From the NCBI RefSeq assembly GCF_026210795.1, contig NC_089436.1, positions 2,046,001-2,110,000 on the forward strand: 64,000 nt of DNA. The letters are read 5' to 3'. The position numbers and the translations under genes are program-made. The DNA comes from Rhizophagus irregularis (Eukaryota > Glomeromycota > Glomeromycetes > Glomerales > Glomeraceae). The stretch's first letter is position 1; each line of letters starts with the position of its first letter. The notes under the pieces were generated by a model, which saw only the letters and a program-made list of their open reading frames with translations, ran no database searches and had not been told where the DNA came from. This document shows positions 13,501 to 25,646 of this stretch, piece after piece.

Positions 13501-16257
13501 GGTGAAAATAAATGGGGTCCAATTTTCCATGATGAAGAAGTATTTGTTAGTGAGGAAGCACAATGTGTAGGACAAATTATTGGATTGATAGTAGCTGAGA
13601 GTAAAGCTATCGCACAAGAAGCCGCTCTATTAGTTGAAGTCAAATATGAAAAATTACCTCATATACTCACTATTGAAGAAGCTATTGATCAAAATAGCTT
13701 TTTTAATATTGAAAGAAAAATGATTAAAGGTGATGTTGATGAAGCTTTTCGACATTCTGATCATGTATTTGAAGGTGAAACTAGAATTGGTGGGCAAGGT
13801 AATTTACTGAAATTTTATTCAATTTTCAATGTATGGGCTTTATAAGTAAAAATAATTATAACAAATATATCTTTTGACTTTCCTTTTTGTATCATTTCAG
13901 AGCACTTCTATTTAGAAACAAATGCATCACTCGTAATACCGAAAAGCGAAGATAACGAATTTGAAGTTCACGCTTCAACGCAAAATCTAACAGAAACACA
14001 AATCATTGGAGCATCAGTATTAGGTATCGCTGCAAATAAAATTGTATGTAAAGTAAAAAGGCTAGGAGGTGGTTTTGGCGGCAAGGAAACTCGTAGTATA
14101 CCATTAACCTTGGCTTTAATGGTTGGAGCTTATCATCTGAAACGTCCTATTAGATGTATGTTAGATAGGGATGAAGACATAATTATTAGCGGTCAACGTC
14201 ATCCATTCCTTGGAAAATGGAAAGTTGGAGTTAACGATGATGGAAAGTTACAGGCGTTAGACTTAAGGGTAATTAAAATTATCAGATTAATAGGTATAAA
14301 CTAAACTTAAGCTAAACTCCGAACTTAAAATATTTAGATATATAATAATGCGGGATGGTCTGCAGATTTATCATCGGCAGTATTGGAAAGAGCAATTACG
14401 CATTCAGATAATTGTTATTATATACCAAATATAAGAATAATTGGTAAAATGTGTAAAACTAACACACATTCAAATACTGCTTTTCGTGGATTTGGTGGAC
14501 CACAAGGAATGATGATCACCGAAAACATTATTAGTGAAGTTGCCGATAAATTAGGAACTGATGTCGTTGAATTTAGAGTGAGTTCGAGTCTTTAGATAGA
14601 ACATAAATGTGAATTATGTTCTTCATTGGTGTATTTCAATGATATATCGCTGAAGTATTGACTAGTTTTATATACAAATCTTCTCATGTATTAATTAACA
14701 GGAAAAGAATTTTTATAGCGAGGGGCAATTAACTCATTTTAATATGAAATTAAATGATTGGCACATACCTTCAATGTATGAACAAGTTAAGATATCAAGC
14801 GAATATGTAAGACGGCGTCAAGAGATTAATGAATTTAACGAAAAACATAAATGGAGAAAAAGAGGATTAAGTTTAATACCAACAAAATTCGGTTTGTCCT
14901 TCACCGCTTTACATTTAAATCAAGCTGGTGCTCTTGTACATATTTATATAGATGGGAGCATACTCGTTAGTCATGGTAAGCTATAGAGACTATAGAGAAG
15001 AAAGATGAAGTAAGATGTTTATGCTAAAAAACATTTTACTTAAATCATTAGGTGGAGTTGAGATGGGACAAGGACTTCATACAAAAATGTTACAAGTTGC
15101 AGCCGAGGCTTTGGATGTTTCTTTAAATGATGGTCCGTATTTCACTATATATTTCACGTTGATTTAATTTCATTCTTTTTAACTCCTCAAAATCCAAATT
15201 AAAAAGTCCACTTAATGGAGACGGCTACAAATGTAGTTATAAATACATCATCTACGGCAGCCAGTGTTAGTAGTGATATTAATGGATATGCCGTGTTAAA
15301 TGCCTGTAAAGTTTTATCAGAAAGATTAAAACCATACCGAGAAAAAATGCCCGATAAAAGTTTCAAAGAGGTTAATAATTTGTTTGTTATAATTTTTCGA
15401 AATAAACAATCATTTAATTTTTGCGATTTTATCTTTTCATTTCTTTTGATATTTTTAGATTGTTAAAGCAGCATATTTAGATAGAGTAAATTTATCAGCA
15501 AATGGATTTTATAAAACACCAGATATAGGATATGATTGGGATAAAAATGAAGGACAAATGTTCCTTTACTTTACGACGGGTGCGGCTTGTACAGAAGTTG
15601 AAATTGATGTATTAACAGGGGATCATACAATACTAAGGACTGATCTAATAATGGATATTGGTAGAAGTTTGAACTATGCTATTGATGTTGGACAAATTGA
15701 AGGTGCCTTTATACAAGGTGTTGGTTGGTGTACAATCGAAGAATCTTTATTCTTACCTAATGGTCACATATTTACTAAAGGACCTGGAAATTATAAATTA
15801 CCTGGATTTAGGTGAGGATAGATGTTGATTTAAACTTTATATTATGTATATTTAATGAGAATTATTATTTGTTTAATTATTAATAGGGATATTCCTCAAG
15901 ATTTCAGAGTTACAACTTTTAGAGACGGTGAATATCCAAATTTGAAAACTATACATAGTAGTAAAGGTGTAGGTGAACCTCCTTTATTTTTGGGAAGTTC
16001 CGTATTCTTCGCTATTCGGGATGCCATTAAATTTGCAAGGTATGTTATATACTTAAATATATATATATATATATTTTTCATTTAATGTTTTTGACTACAA
16101 TTATAAAAATAGAAAAACGAATGGTAATAATGAAACTGTAGTGTTGAGATCTCCTGCTACACCGGAAAGAATTCGTATGGCTTGTATGGATGAAATTGTC
16201 ATATCTAATATTGTTGAGCCAAAGGAAAATGAAAAAGGATGGGTTATTGGTGTCTAA
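10599..16257 (+). CDS. XDH: xanthine dehydrogenase (purine hydroxylase)
   Basis: About twenty exons read through without a break and cover the whole molybdo-flavoenzyme, roughly 1,330 residues. It oxidises hypoxanthine to xanthine and uric acid in purine breakdown. The first [2Fe-2S] site is split over exons 2 and 3 (LGCAEGGCG, then ACTV). The second is QCGFCTPG with [10 protein letters not shown]. The FAD domain shows [18 protein letters not shown]. The molybdenum domain shows [13 protein letters not shown] (substrate Glu), [13 protein letters not shown] (substrate Arg) and [12 protein letters not shown] (catalytic base Glu near the C-terminus). The Glu and Arg at the purine-binding positions favour xanthine dehydrogenase over aldehyde oxidase. 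One internal exon (11214-11236) is only 23 nt. The product is expected in cytosol or peroxisome. ATG 10599 is the first ATG of the frame. Confidence 0.96.
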
Positions 16258-17925
16258 TAGATTCAATGTATGAAGTAAATATTATGGACTTCAACTGGAA
16301 AGCTTTGTTAGATTAAAAACTAAAAGTCAGTTAAAGAAATGAATTAAATGGATGAGTGACAAAACTTATTTTGATATTGAAGTATAATGTTAGAAAATCT
16401 ATATAATATTGATTTTTATTTATATAAAACGTACTTTAATTTCTTTATAATTATGAACCACACCGTAAAGATTAACAGTTATTAGTTTAAAATGCAGAAT
16501 CTAACCAACTAATTATTTTGCAGCAAAAAAATTTAGCAACTAAATACGTTGAGATTTCGTAACATATCGCATACAATTCTCATTCTCTACGAATGTCAGT
16601 CCTTTCCCTTCACTGAAATGTTTTCATTTATTCAAGAGAACTCTCGAGTGTGAATATCATCACACATCGAAAAAACGCTTATGATAACTATCCCATAGTC
16701 AACTTCATATAATTTGCAACACTTACAATATTCTCTTGGTCACTATCACTATCAATATCAATGATAAATAATTTCAATATTGTATTAATAAATTTATTCT
16801 TAACATATCGACAAAGATGGTGTATTGTTGTAACTTGATGGAAACCATCATGTTTTTCGCATGGTGACACTTGAGACATTGCTCTGGTTATCAATTGCAT
16901 CCTTGGATTCTTAGGTAGAACAAAAATGCGCGTGTACAAGACGACATTTCTCTGATGGGATTTCAGTTATCAACTCCAAACCTCCCAGAGCGCCGATCCA
17001 GAGCAATTCCCCATGCCTATTCATTGGTATTAGGCACGAAGTGACGCATTTAAAATATCTCTTGAATATGTTATACGTTGTCGACGCAATTCTACTATTG
17101 GTTGTATTTATTTTGTTTCTGACTTTTCATGATATCTGACTGTTATTTCACTGATGCTTCGATGGAAATTAGTCCAAAGGATACTCACAACACTCCATGT
17201 CATAATAATTGAAATTCGGTAGTCTGCCTCTCTTCTTTCCTGTAGAACCGAAGGAAGAGTGTTTCCCCGAGTCCTAGAGTTTTTTTGTTTTTACAACTAT
17301 GAACAGCTACAACAGAATAACGATCTGCATGCTTAGTGTTCTTTTTGTCATGTGATAGGTGCATGTTCAAATTTCAAAAAAAACATGAACTTAGGTAGAT
17401 GCTAGGTCATATGATACTGAGCCTGAAATAATTGATCCATCCTGGAGAGCATCCCGACATTTGAGTAAGTTCGTTGATAGTGTAGAAAGAGATTAACCTG
17501 TTATAATGATCATATTGAAGATATAAAATGGTGTGTATTAGTCATCTCTATATGGTAGGCAAAATTGAAATAATAATTTATTAATATTTATCTCAAATAC
17601 TCCATGATACTATTTATTACATATATTATTAATATCGTGTAGGTAACTCTGAACACCTATAAAATAAGTTGTTATCAACAAACTGAATTATTATCTAACC
17701 TTTATGAAAAAAAGCTAAAATAGTTGTACTATTCTAGTGTGTGCAAATTTTGAAAAAATGCTTATTTGTATTATATCAATGAAATAATGCTAAGAAGGTA
17801 AAAAGGTATCTTAATCATTAGATCGTATATGTGTATACTGTTTTTACAATGATTCCCTTTCCTCTTAATAGATTTTCATTTGTTATTTATAAAACATTCT
17901 ATTAACAAAATGCTATATAAGAAAT
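16258..17925. other. intergenic, no supported gene
   Basis: 1.67 kb between the XDH 3' end and the NC2-alpha 3' end. Parts of 16.6-17.4 kb are less AT-rich than the rest and hold an 83-codon reverse open frame (16688-16939), but I see no family motif or splice partner for it. It may be a decayed repeat. Confidence 0.45.
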
Positions 17926-18907
17926 CTAGACATCCGCCTCACTAACTTCTTTCCGCTTCCTAGTACTATTAGGGTAAATTCACATCAGCCATTTAATAAA
18001 TTCAAATATTAACATAATTGTTAAATATCACTAACCTCTTCCTTGTTTTCAGTGGATTTGTTGATGTTGATGTTGATGTTGATGTAATGCCTTCATATTC
18101 TTCTTCTTCTGCATTTCTATTGTAATAACCCATTTTTTTAAGCGATGCACAATCATTTTATTCAGTTAATTAAATAATTGCATATTACTTACCTTTTTCG
18201 ACCCCTTCTCTTTTTTATTTGTACAGGCGCGGATGGTTCTGCTTCGTCTCCACTCAGAATGCCTTCCATATTACTGATAATACCAGTAGTCGCGGCAGAA
18301 GAAGAAGCTTCTACATCTCCAGTTTCTACGGGATCCGGTATATTAGCGACAACATCTTTCAGAAAATCGAATTGTTCTGTTGTCATAATAGTCTTCTTTC
18401 TATATAAAATTCCAAGTAAATAGTAGATCGGCAAGAGCGCATAAGTAAATTAACCATGACATATACGATTATATTAAATTGTGAAATAAAAAATCTTTTG
18501 CTTACAAATGCGAAACAGACATCCGTTTTGCATTCCTGGCTCTCGTTTCTTGGCATGCATGATCTATTAGTGATTGCATAAACAATTCCAATGCTTTGGC
18601 TATAGAAAGTTATATTGTGTATTAAAAAAGATTATATTTAGTATCCAAAAACTCTTAAATAAAGCAGAATTTACAACTCACAAATTAAGACCGGTGTGGC
18701 TTGAGCAACTTTTCCTACATCTTCGTCCATTTGCATGATCTTCTTAATCCGGGCCTTCATGTAATATAATTTAAGTAATATAATTTAAGTAATATAATTT
18801 AAGTAATAAAAGTGAGAGAAAATTATAAAAGAAAATATTTAAGACTTGATCTACAAATTGAATATACTTGCCACCGGAAATTTTGTTTTGTACTTTTTTC
18901 TCATCAT
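17926..18907 (-). CDS. NC2-alpha, Dr1-associated transcription corepressor (histone fold)
   Basis: Six exons: 18907-18872, 18754-18682, 18599-18506, 18399-18193, 18116-18036 and 17965-17926. They give 176 residues. NC2-alpha (DRAP1, yeast Bur6) pairs with NC2-beta (Dr1) and holds TBP on DNA, blocking TFIIA/TFIIB. The histone fold is unmistakable: [58 protein letters not shown] and [17 protein letters not shown]. The tail is low in complexity with a Thr-Ser run (TSTSTSTST) and basic clusters ([14 protein letters not shown]) that could act as nuclear localisation signals. An in-frame stop lies just upstream of the start ATG. Intron 1 is best read with a GC donor (GTG|GCAAGT), because this keeps the conserved FPVARIKK. 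Confidence 0.92.
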
Positions 18908-19686
18908 GGGTTTAGAGAAATATTATCTGAAAGAAAAATTTATATGTAGAAAATTTTAATTTGATAATTAAACTCGGCACTAGAATGTTGTGCTTGTAAA
19001 ACATTTTATTTCACATGATTACATGATAGAATACTCCGAAAAATGGTAGCCGGATCAAATTTCCGGGTTACACATGATTTCGGAAATGAACTGTTTTTTA
19101 TTTGATTATGTCAAGCCAGCAAAACAAAAGTCTGTAAAGGGTGTCATGTTTGAAGAGTTTCTGAATATAAAAGATGTTGCTTTAAAAAAGTGTTTACGTT
19201 GCCGAAATAATATAAAGACTATTTGCAGGAAATATTAAATAGATATACACGAATATTATGATATAATTTTTTATTGATGTAAATATTAATTAAGAATTAT
19301 TAAAGAATCACGTAACAAGCCAAAACGGTTAAAAATGTTTGTTCTAATTTTAACTCTTGAAAATCGTAAAACTATGCCGAGAACTTGGAAAGATTTTAAT
19401 AAGAATACAAGGTATTGGGATTTGGGAATAGTAGTATTAAACTTTCAGAAACATGTTTATACGTCTGTTGTGCTTTAATAAAATTCTGACAATTGAGATG
19501 TGTATAAATATTGAAAATTGTTACAATGGTCGAAAATACCAAAAATCATTATCCGAAATCACGTGTAACCGGCAAATTAGATCTGGCTACCATTTTTTGG
19601 GTGGCTATATTCGTTCCTAAAAAAATTTTATTTTAATTTTTTTATTTTTTATAATCAAAATTTCACGTTATCAAATTATTAAAAGA
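18908..19686. other. divergent promoter region holding a MITE
   Basis: Lies between the starts of NC2-alpha and the aldo-keto reductase. Most of it is taken up by the inverted-repeat element at about 19039-19602, listed separately. Confidence 0.6.
19039..19602. mobile_element. non-autonomous DNA transposon (MITE) with about 45-bp terminal inverted repeats
   Basis: The left end reads AAAAATGGTAGCCGGATC and goes on to about 19084. The reverse complement of the right end, about 19555-19600, reads AAAATGGTAGCCAGATC and goes on with the same order of motifs (GGTTACAC, TGATTTCGGA). Roughly five in six positions agree. The 460-bp centre is AT-rich and has no reading frame. I could not fix a target-site duplication. 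The family is unassigned. It sits within the promoter region of two host genes. Confidence 0.65.
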
Positions 19687-20933
19687 ATGGCTGAAACAGC
19701 CAAATTAACGCTTTCTTCTACAGCTACTCTTAATGATGGTCGCAAAATTCCTTTAATAGGCATGTATCGGATTCATTATTTGTTAATTTATTGACGCAGC
19801 AATTAAAATTTTAAGATACAAATAGGATTGGGTGTGTATCAAGCACCTAAAGGCGACACTACTCAGAATGCTGTTACATGGGCCTTGGAGGTAATAAATC
19901 ATTAATATTTTGACAAATTTTGGCAAGTTCAATCTAATTTCATTATATATGTAGGCTGGATACAGGCATATCGATACTGCGGCTTTATACAAAAATGAAG
20001 CTGATGTAGGAATTGCTGTTAATAAAAGGTTTCCTATTAGTTAATCATTCTCCTGTCAATCTAATTTTTACGTTTATTCATGAGCCATTGTCTAATTTAA
20101 TAGTGGAATTCCACGAGAAGAAATATGGATTACGACAAAAATCTGGGATTCAGATCAAGGATATGAAAAAACATTACAAGCAGCCGAAAGATCTCTAGAA
20201 AAACTACAATCAGAATATATTGATTTATTAATTTTACATTCGCCATTACGGGGTTCTCAATTGCGTAAAGAAAGTTATGATGCTTTACAACAATTGGTTA
20301 GATTGGGTAAAGTTAAGAGTATTGGTGTATCAAATTATAGTGTTAAACATTTAAAAGAATTGCTAGAACAGAAACCGGAGATCAAGCCTACCGTTAATCA
20401 AGTTGAGGTAATTTTAACTTCATAAGCTTATTTTATTTTGAAATATTAATTGTGAAGTTCTTTAGATTCATCCTTGGTTGACGAGAAATGACATTACGAC
20501 GTTTTGTTTACAAAACGACATTGTTGTAGAAGCTTATTCTCCACTTACCAAGGGAAAAAAGTTAAAGGATCCTACTTTGGTACAAATAGCCGAAAGATAT
20601 AATAAATCTTCTGCCCAGATTTTGATTCGTTGGGTAAATATTCAGCTGACACTTACCAAAATAATGTATAGTTATATTAATTATTTCTTTCTCGATTAAA
20701 GGGACTTCAACATGGATTTGTTACTTTACCAAAAAGTATTAATAAAGATCGTATAATTCAAAACACTGATGTATATGATTTTGAAATTAGAGAAGAGGAT
20801 ATGAAGATCCTTGATGATTTGGATGAATATTTAACCACAGGTAAGGTAGTTCCATATTACTAGAATACAACATAATTTCTTGTTAAGTAAAAGTTTGTTT
20901 GTTTTAGGTTGGGATCCCACTACTTGTGAATAG
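19687..20933 (+). CDS. aldo-keto reductase
   Basis: Seven exons (19687-19759, 19826-19890, 19955-20028, 20104-20407, 20466-20633, 20702-20840, 20908-20933) give 282 residues, normal for the single-domain AKR family. It reduces carbonyls with NADPH in the cytosol; the substrate is not readable. The catalytic tetrad is present: Asp in RHIDTAA, Tyr in ALYKNE, Lys in TTKIWD and His in LLILHSP. NADPH-site motifs are [14 protein letters not shown] and [10 protein letters not shown], followed by the C-terminal [14 protein letters not shown]. Intron 1 is best read with a GC donor (ATAG|GCATGT), because only this joins IPLIG to LGVYQAP in frame. An ordinary GT donor three bases on breaks the frame. 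Confidence 0.95.
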
Positions 20934-22085
20934 TTTCATTTATATTCAGTGCTATGGCATTAGAAAATGCCGAAAAAAAATCAAATTTACTTCCATAAAA
21001 TAAATTCTAGTAATTTATTCAAAAAAGCCTGGTGTAAACTAAGATAAATAGTGCGGATTGGAAATTATATTTTTAATAAATACATTACAAGGTCACATGG
21101 ATATAAGTGCGTTGAAATAGAAAAAAGCCAAATTATTAACTATTACTAGCTTGATAAATAAAATTAATAAAATTATAATAACGATAATGGATCAATCACA
21201 ACGTCGGGTTACTTTGGTGAATTCCGCACAAAGTCGAATCTGATTTCTCCCAAATGCAAAGTTATTATCGAAGGTATTGAGCTTGGATCAAATTTTCATA
21301 CAAATATCTGGAACATAATAAAGAAATTGTTAAGTAGATGATGTTACAAGAGCCTTAAAAACGATAAGGTATCCTTTCAAATAAACATTGATACTACTTT
21401 TTGGCATGTTAATGTTTGACATTTTTTAATGTAACACGTTATTTTTATAAAAGTTGGCTAACTTTATTTTAGGAATGTTAAGATAGTTGGAGAATATGAA
21501 CTAATAGCTCATTAACTCTGGTTCTCTTTTTTTTACAATGCAAAAGGCGAAAACTAAGAATTTTCAATCGAAGTTAATGCAGTCTGATTATTTTGTTACT
21601 GATAACCAATTTAATATAAAAGTCAATCAAGCTCGAGTTGTCAAAATACTTTAATACCTATATGATGATTTTGGAGATGAGGAGTCAGACTTGCATATTA
21701 AGAAGAAGTAAAAATAGACTTGTGATACAATTTGAAAAAGTCAGCGGATTGAAACAAATTTTAGAGTTTTGGACGAAAATTTTGGGGGTGGTGCTTATTT
21801 TGATATTATTTTTATTAGAAATATATATAACTTTTGCATAAAAAAGTTTGAGTGGGGTGCTTATTTTCGAGGGGTGCTTAATTTCAATAAAATACGGTAA
21901 ATTCCCGGATGTTATTTAAATTATAAAATATCACGTGATGCTTAACAAGACGTATAATATTTGTAACGCCGTAATGCCGACCAGAAATAGGAAATATCTC
22001 ATTTATCACATCAAGATATAAATTTACGATTATCGTGAAGAATTTAAATTAATATACTTTTGTTTTTTAGCGGAAAATTAGGAAA
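20934..22085. other. intergenic with possible transposon remnants
   Basis: 1.15 kb without a supported gene. A 67-codon open frame at 21638-21841 has no recognisable motif. At 21855-21900 the direct repeat GGGGTGCTTATTTTCGA / GGGGTGCTTAATTTCAA stands beside an AAAATACGGTA motif, which looks like a worn transposon end. I found no matching partner end in the window. Confidence 0.4.
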
Positions 22086-23603
22086 ATGTCATCGATCGTT
22101 GACAAGATTAAAGAAAGTTGGTATCATTTTATTATTAATTTTTATATTTTAATTTTCATTGCTTAAAAATGGTTAGTGTTTTAGCTATTGATATTTTTTT
22201 TTTTGGAATACTATTGAAAAGTTGAAGCCGAAATGGCACGTACACAAAAGAATAAAGCTACATCGTACCATCTAGGTACTTTGAAAGCTAAGTTAGCTAA
22301 ATTACGTAAAGAACTTATGACACCTCAAGGAGGAAGCGGAGGAGGGGGTGGTGGTACGTTATTATCAACAATCAGAGTGAGGAATATTTATTACCTAAAA
22401 AGCATGTTTTTGTAAATACATTTTCTACCAATTAATACCCTTTGTTTTATTTGTGTAGTCGGTTTTGACGTAGCAAAGACGGGAGTTGCAAGAATAGGAT
22501 TTGTTGGATTTCCATCAGTAGGGAAATCTACATTAATGTCTAAATTAACGGGAACATTTTCAGCAGTAGCAGCTTATGAATTTACAACATTAACAACAGT
22601 ACCAGGAGTATTACAATACAAAGGAGCAAAAATTCAAATATTAGATTTACCCGGTATAGTAGAAGGAGCTAAAGACGGTCGTGGTAGAGGCCGTCAAGTA
22701 ATTGCAGTAGCACGAACATGTTCATTGATCTTTTTGGTTCTAGATGTATTGAAACCGCTTACACATAAAAAAATCATCGAAACAGAATTAGAAGGATTTG
22801 GGATAAGATTGAATAAACAGCCACCAAATATTTATTTTAAGAAAAAGGATAAAGGTGGTATTAATATGACTAATACAGTACCCTTAACTAATCTAGATTT
22901 GGATCAAGTCAAAGCTGTATTGAGTGAATATAGAATTCACAATGCTGATGTTAATTTTAAATGTGATGCTACTGTTGATGATTTAATTGATGTGATTGAG
23001 GGAAGGATTTATATACCTGCTATATATGTTCTTAATAAGGTACACTGTCTCTAATGGATTAAGGAAGATTTTTATTCAAACTTATACTAAAGAAAGTTTA
23101 TGTAGATCGATCAAATTAGTATTGAAGAATTAGATTTGATTTATAAAATTCCACATGCAGTTCCTATTTCAGCTCATCATGAATGGAATTTTGATGAGTT
23201 ATTAGATAAAACGTGGGAATATCTTGATTTAATTAGAATGTAAGTAATAAAATACTACATTTCATTAATTTATTTAATTATTCACGTATTGTTTTTTCTT
23301 TCACTTTTAGTTACACGAAACCAAAAGGTCAATTACCAGATTATAGTGCACCAGTTGTATTAAGACAAAATCAACGCACAGTTGAAGATTTTTGCAACAG
23401 TATTCATAAAGGAATTGTCAAACAATTTAAATAGTAAGTAATTAATGATGGAAATTTTAAAAACCTTTTTTTTATGAATTTTTAAACAATTTTTTTTTAA
23501 TAGTGCATTGGTATGGGGAAGCTCAGCTAAACATCAACCACAAAAAGTTGGATTAACCCATGTACTTAACGATGAAGATGTTGTACAGTTAGTCAAGCAA
23601 TAA
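22086..23603 (+). CDS. DRG1: developmentally regulated GTP-binding protein 1 (Obg-type ribosome-associated GTPase)
   Basis: Six exons (22086-22116, 22222-22353, 22459-23039, 23106-23239, 23311-23433, 23504-23603) give 366 residues, the family's usual length (yeast Rbg1). DRG1 works with a DFRP/Tma46 partner on translating ribosomes. The sequence shows the N-terminal [20 protein letters not shown], a glycine loop (GGSGGGGGG), G1 GFPSVGKST, the switch region [15 protein letters not shown]3 DLPG, G4 NKID split across exons 3 and 4, G5 SAHHEW and the C-terminal TGS domain from YTKPKGQ to the end ([16 protein letters not shown]). DRG2 is excluded by the N-terminal sequence. The first exon is only 31 nt. 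Confidence 0.97.
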
Positions 23604-23781
23604 TATAAAATAAAATTGTATTGATATTTGTTCAAAAAATAAGAAAGAAATGGTATAGGATTATTTTTCATTTTGATTTAATTATTAATGCAAATTTAAC
23701 TTAATGCATATGCATATTTAATTCAAGATATATTATATTCTGTTCATTTAATGTAAATTTGGTTTGCTATTATATTATAAA

Positions 23782-25488
23782 TTATAAAATATCTTGTTCA
23801 TCATTCAATACTATTTCTTTTTCTTTATGTTTACTACTACTATTAAGTTTTTTTAATACAGAAAATGGTTGTTCAAAAGCATCTTGTATTTTCTTTACCT
23901 AAATAAATACAGAATATTTAATAATAATCTTTTTATTGTTTTTATTGTTCAATCCATTTATTACCTTTTGTTCGCCAATTCCTGGACAGATCGACATATC
24001 TTCTGGTGTGGCTTCCATAATATTTTTTAAGGACTATAGTTACAAGTATTTGGAGATATAATTTTAATATACGCTCATTAATAGTATGTAATTGATAATA
24101 ATACATACTCCAAATGTGGATGCGAGAGTAACTACATCTGTCTTGTTAACAAATCTAATTTGTGTCATACAATGTGTTAGCTTTCAAATGATATATAAAT
24201 AAAAATTCAATTTTAGTAATTTTAGTAAATTAGTTAAATATAATATTTGAATTTGAATATACTTACTTTTGATAAATAATCATTTTCTATTTTTTCCATA
24301 ATCAAATCAGGCGGTTTGTGCTCAAAGACTTTATAAGTTTCTAAATATCTACCAGCTTCTTCTGAACTATAAATAAAAAATTTTTTACCTTATATCTTTA
24401 CATTTAAGATAAGAAATTAAATCAATTACCTCCAAGATAATATCATTGTAAAATTATTTATAACACATATCTTTGTAAGTTCTCTTATAGATTCTTTATG
24501 ACTATCCTGTTAAAAAACATAAAAACATGAAAAATTAGAGAAGAAAGTTTAATTTTAGAAATAAATTATTAGACAATCCTTACTGTATCAACAAGAACTA
24601 ATAATATCCTTAATACATATGAATGTACTAATTTATCCATTCTATTGTAAATATATTCAGGATGAAGTCGATGATATCTAAGACTAAAGTAGATTTTAAA
24701 ATCGCATAAATTCATTTATGAAGCGTTAAATCAATGAACTTTACAATTTTTTGATGTACCTTAAGAATAAAGCACAAGTTGTTTGACCTACTACGTAATC
24801 AGGAACAATGTCACCAAATTCCCAAGGTACATTACGTATAAATTGTAATACAGGATTTCCTCTCTACAAAAGAGAGAAGAATACATATAATAATCAGAAT
24901 TAACCTCTCTTAATGATAGCTAAAAAGAAAATCTTTCTTGGATATAAATACTTGACATCCGTTAACAATAATAGAATTCGTAGAATATCCAACACGTTTA
25001 TTAATACTTGTCAAAGGTTTATTTGTATTGATTAATGATCCCTTATCTAAAACTTCTCTTGAACATTTTAAAATATGATCAAATCTTATTGGACCCAGCA
25101 ATTGACCTCCAAACCATCTTGTAACTACTACTACAACATTTTTTGCGTCTAATGTTTTTAACAATGTTAATACACGATTTCCTGCGTAAGTTTCTCCATC
25201 GTCATTATATTCTTCTATGATAGTTCCATCAGAAAGTTGTATACGAAAAGCTAATATATTATGCGTTGCTCCCTTTTCAGTTGCTTGTACTTCTCTCCAA
25301 AATGATTCCGCCCCTTCTTTACTTAGAACTTTTTTCGCATGTGCTACAAATTTACTTTTACGATCTATTATACTAGAACTGTGAAATAAAGTTAATGACG
25401 TATCATTATTTGTTTCAGTGTTAGTTACTTGTTGATTTGAGGCAGTCGTAGCAGTTTCCTCATTAATTCGCATTTCGTGTTCTGTCAT
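23782..25488 (-). CDS. fusion: IMPACT (UPF0029) domain followed by ERCC1/Rad10
   Basis: Exon 1 (25488-24952, 179 codons) carries an acidic/Thr-rich leader, then at about residues 40-150 an IMPACT-type domain: [49 protein letters not shown] and [12 protein letters not shown]. The same uninterrupted exon goes on to [12 protein letters not shown], the conserved ERCC1 lead-in. It splices in phase 0 to [18 protein letters not shown] and five or more further exons: [12 protein letters not shown], the [18 protein letters not shown] helix region, and a C-terminal helix-hairpin-helix pair ([31 protein letters not shown]). ERCC1 pairs with XPF/Rad1 to cut 5' of bulky lesions. IMPACT/Yih1 binds Gcn1 and restrains Gcn2. 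The stop is at 23782-23784. Both halves look intact. What the IMPACT half does here is unknown. Confidence 0.9.
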
Positions 25489-25646
25489 GGTTTTTGGTTG
25501 TGAAAAAGTTGGTAATTTGACAATCTGATAGGCTAAATTAAGATCATCAGATAATGGTAAAATTTTTAAATCGATTTTCGCACCAAAAATAGGGTTCTAC
25601 ACGGAATTTTATTCTTGTTATACTTGTTTACCGAAAAGCAGGAAAA
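25489..25646. promoter_or_regulatory. 158-bp bidirectional promoter, IMPACT-ERCC1 / EBP1
   Basis: The two start codons face away from each other only 158 bp apart, so both promoters and 5' leaders must overlap here. No TATA box in the usual place or other known site can be named from the sequence. This is inferred from layout only. Confidence 0.55.

Noticed and set aside
16688-16939. 83-codon reverse frame downstream of XDH
   Set aside because: No family motif and no exon continuing it on either side; probably chance or an old repeat.
21638-21841. 67-codon frame with a hydrophobic C-terminus
   Set aside because: No support beyond openness. The hydrophobic end comes from AT-rich sequence beside a likely transposon end.
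24910-24951. Extra C-terminal residues [13 protein letters not shown] on the IMPACT exon as proof of a separate small IMPACT gene
   Set aside because: These codons follow a good GTATTT donor, and the exon already contains the ERCC1 lead-in, so they are intronic read-through rather than a true C-terminus.
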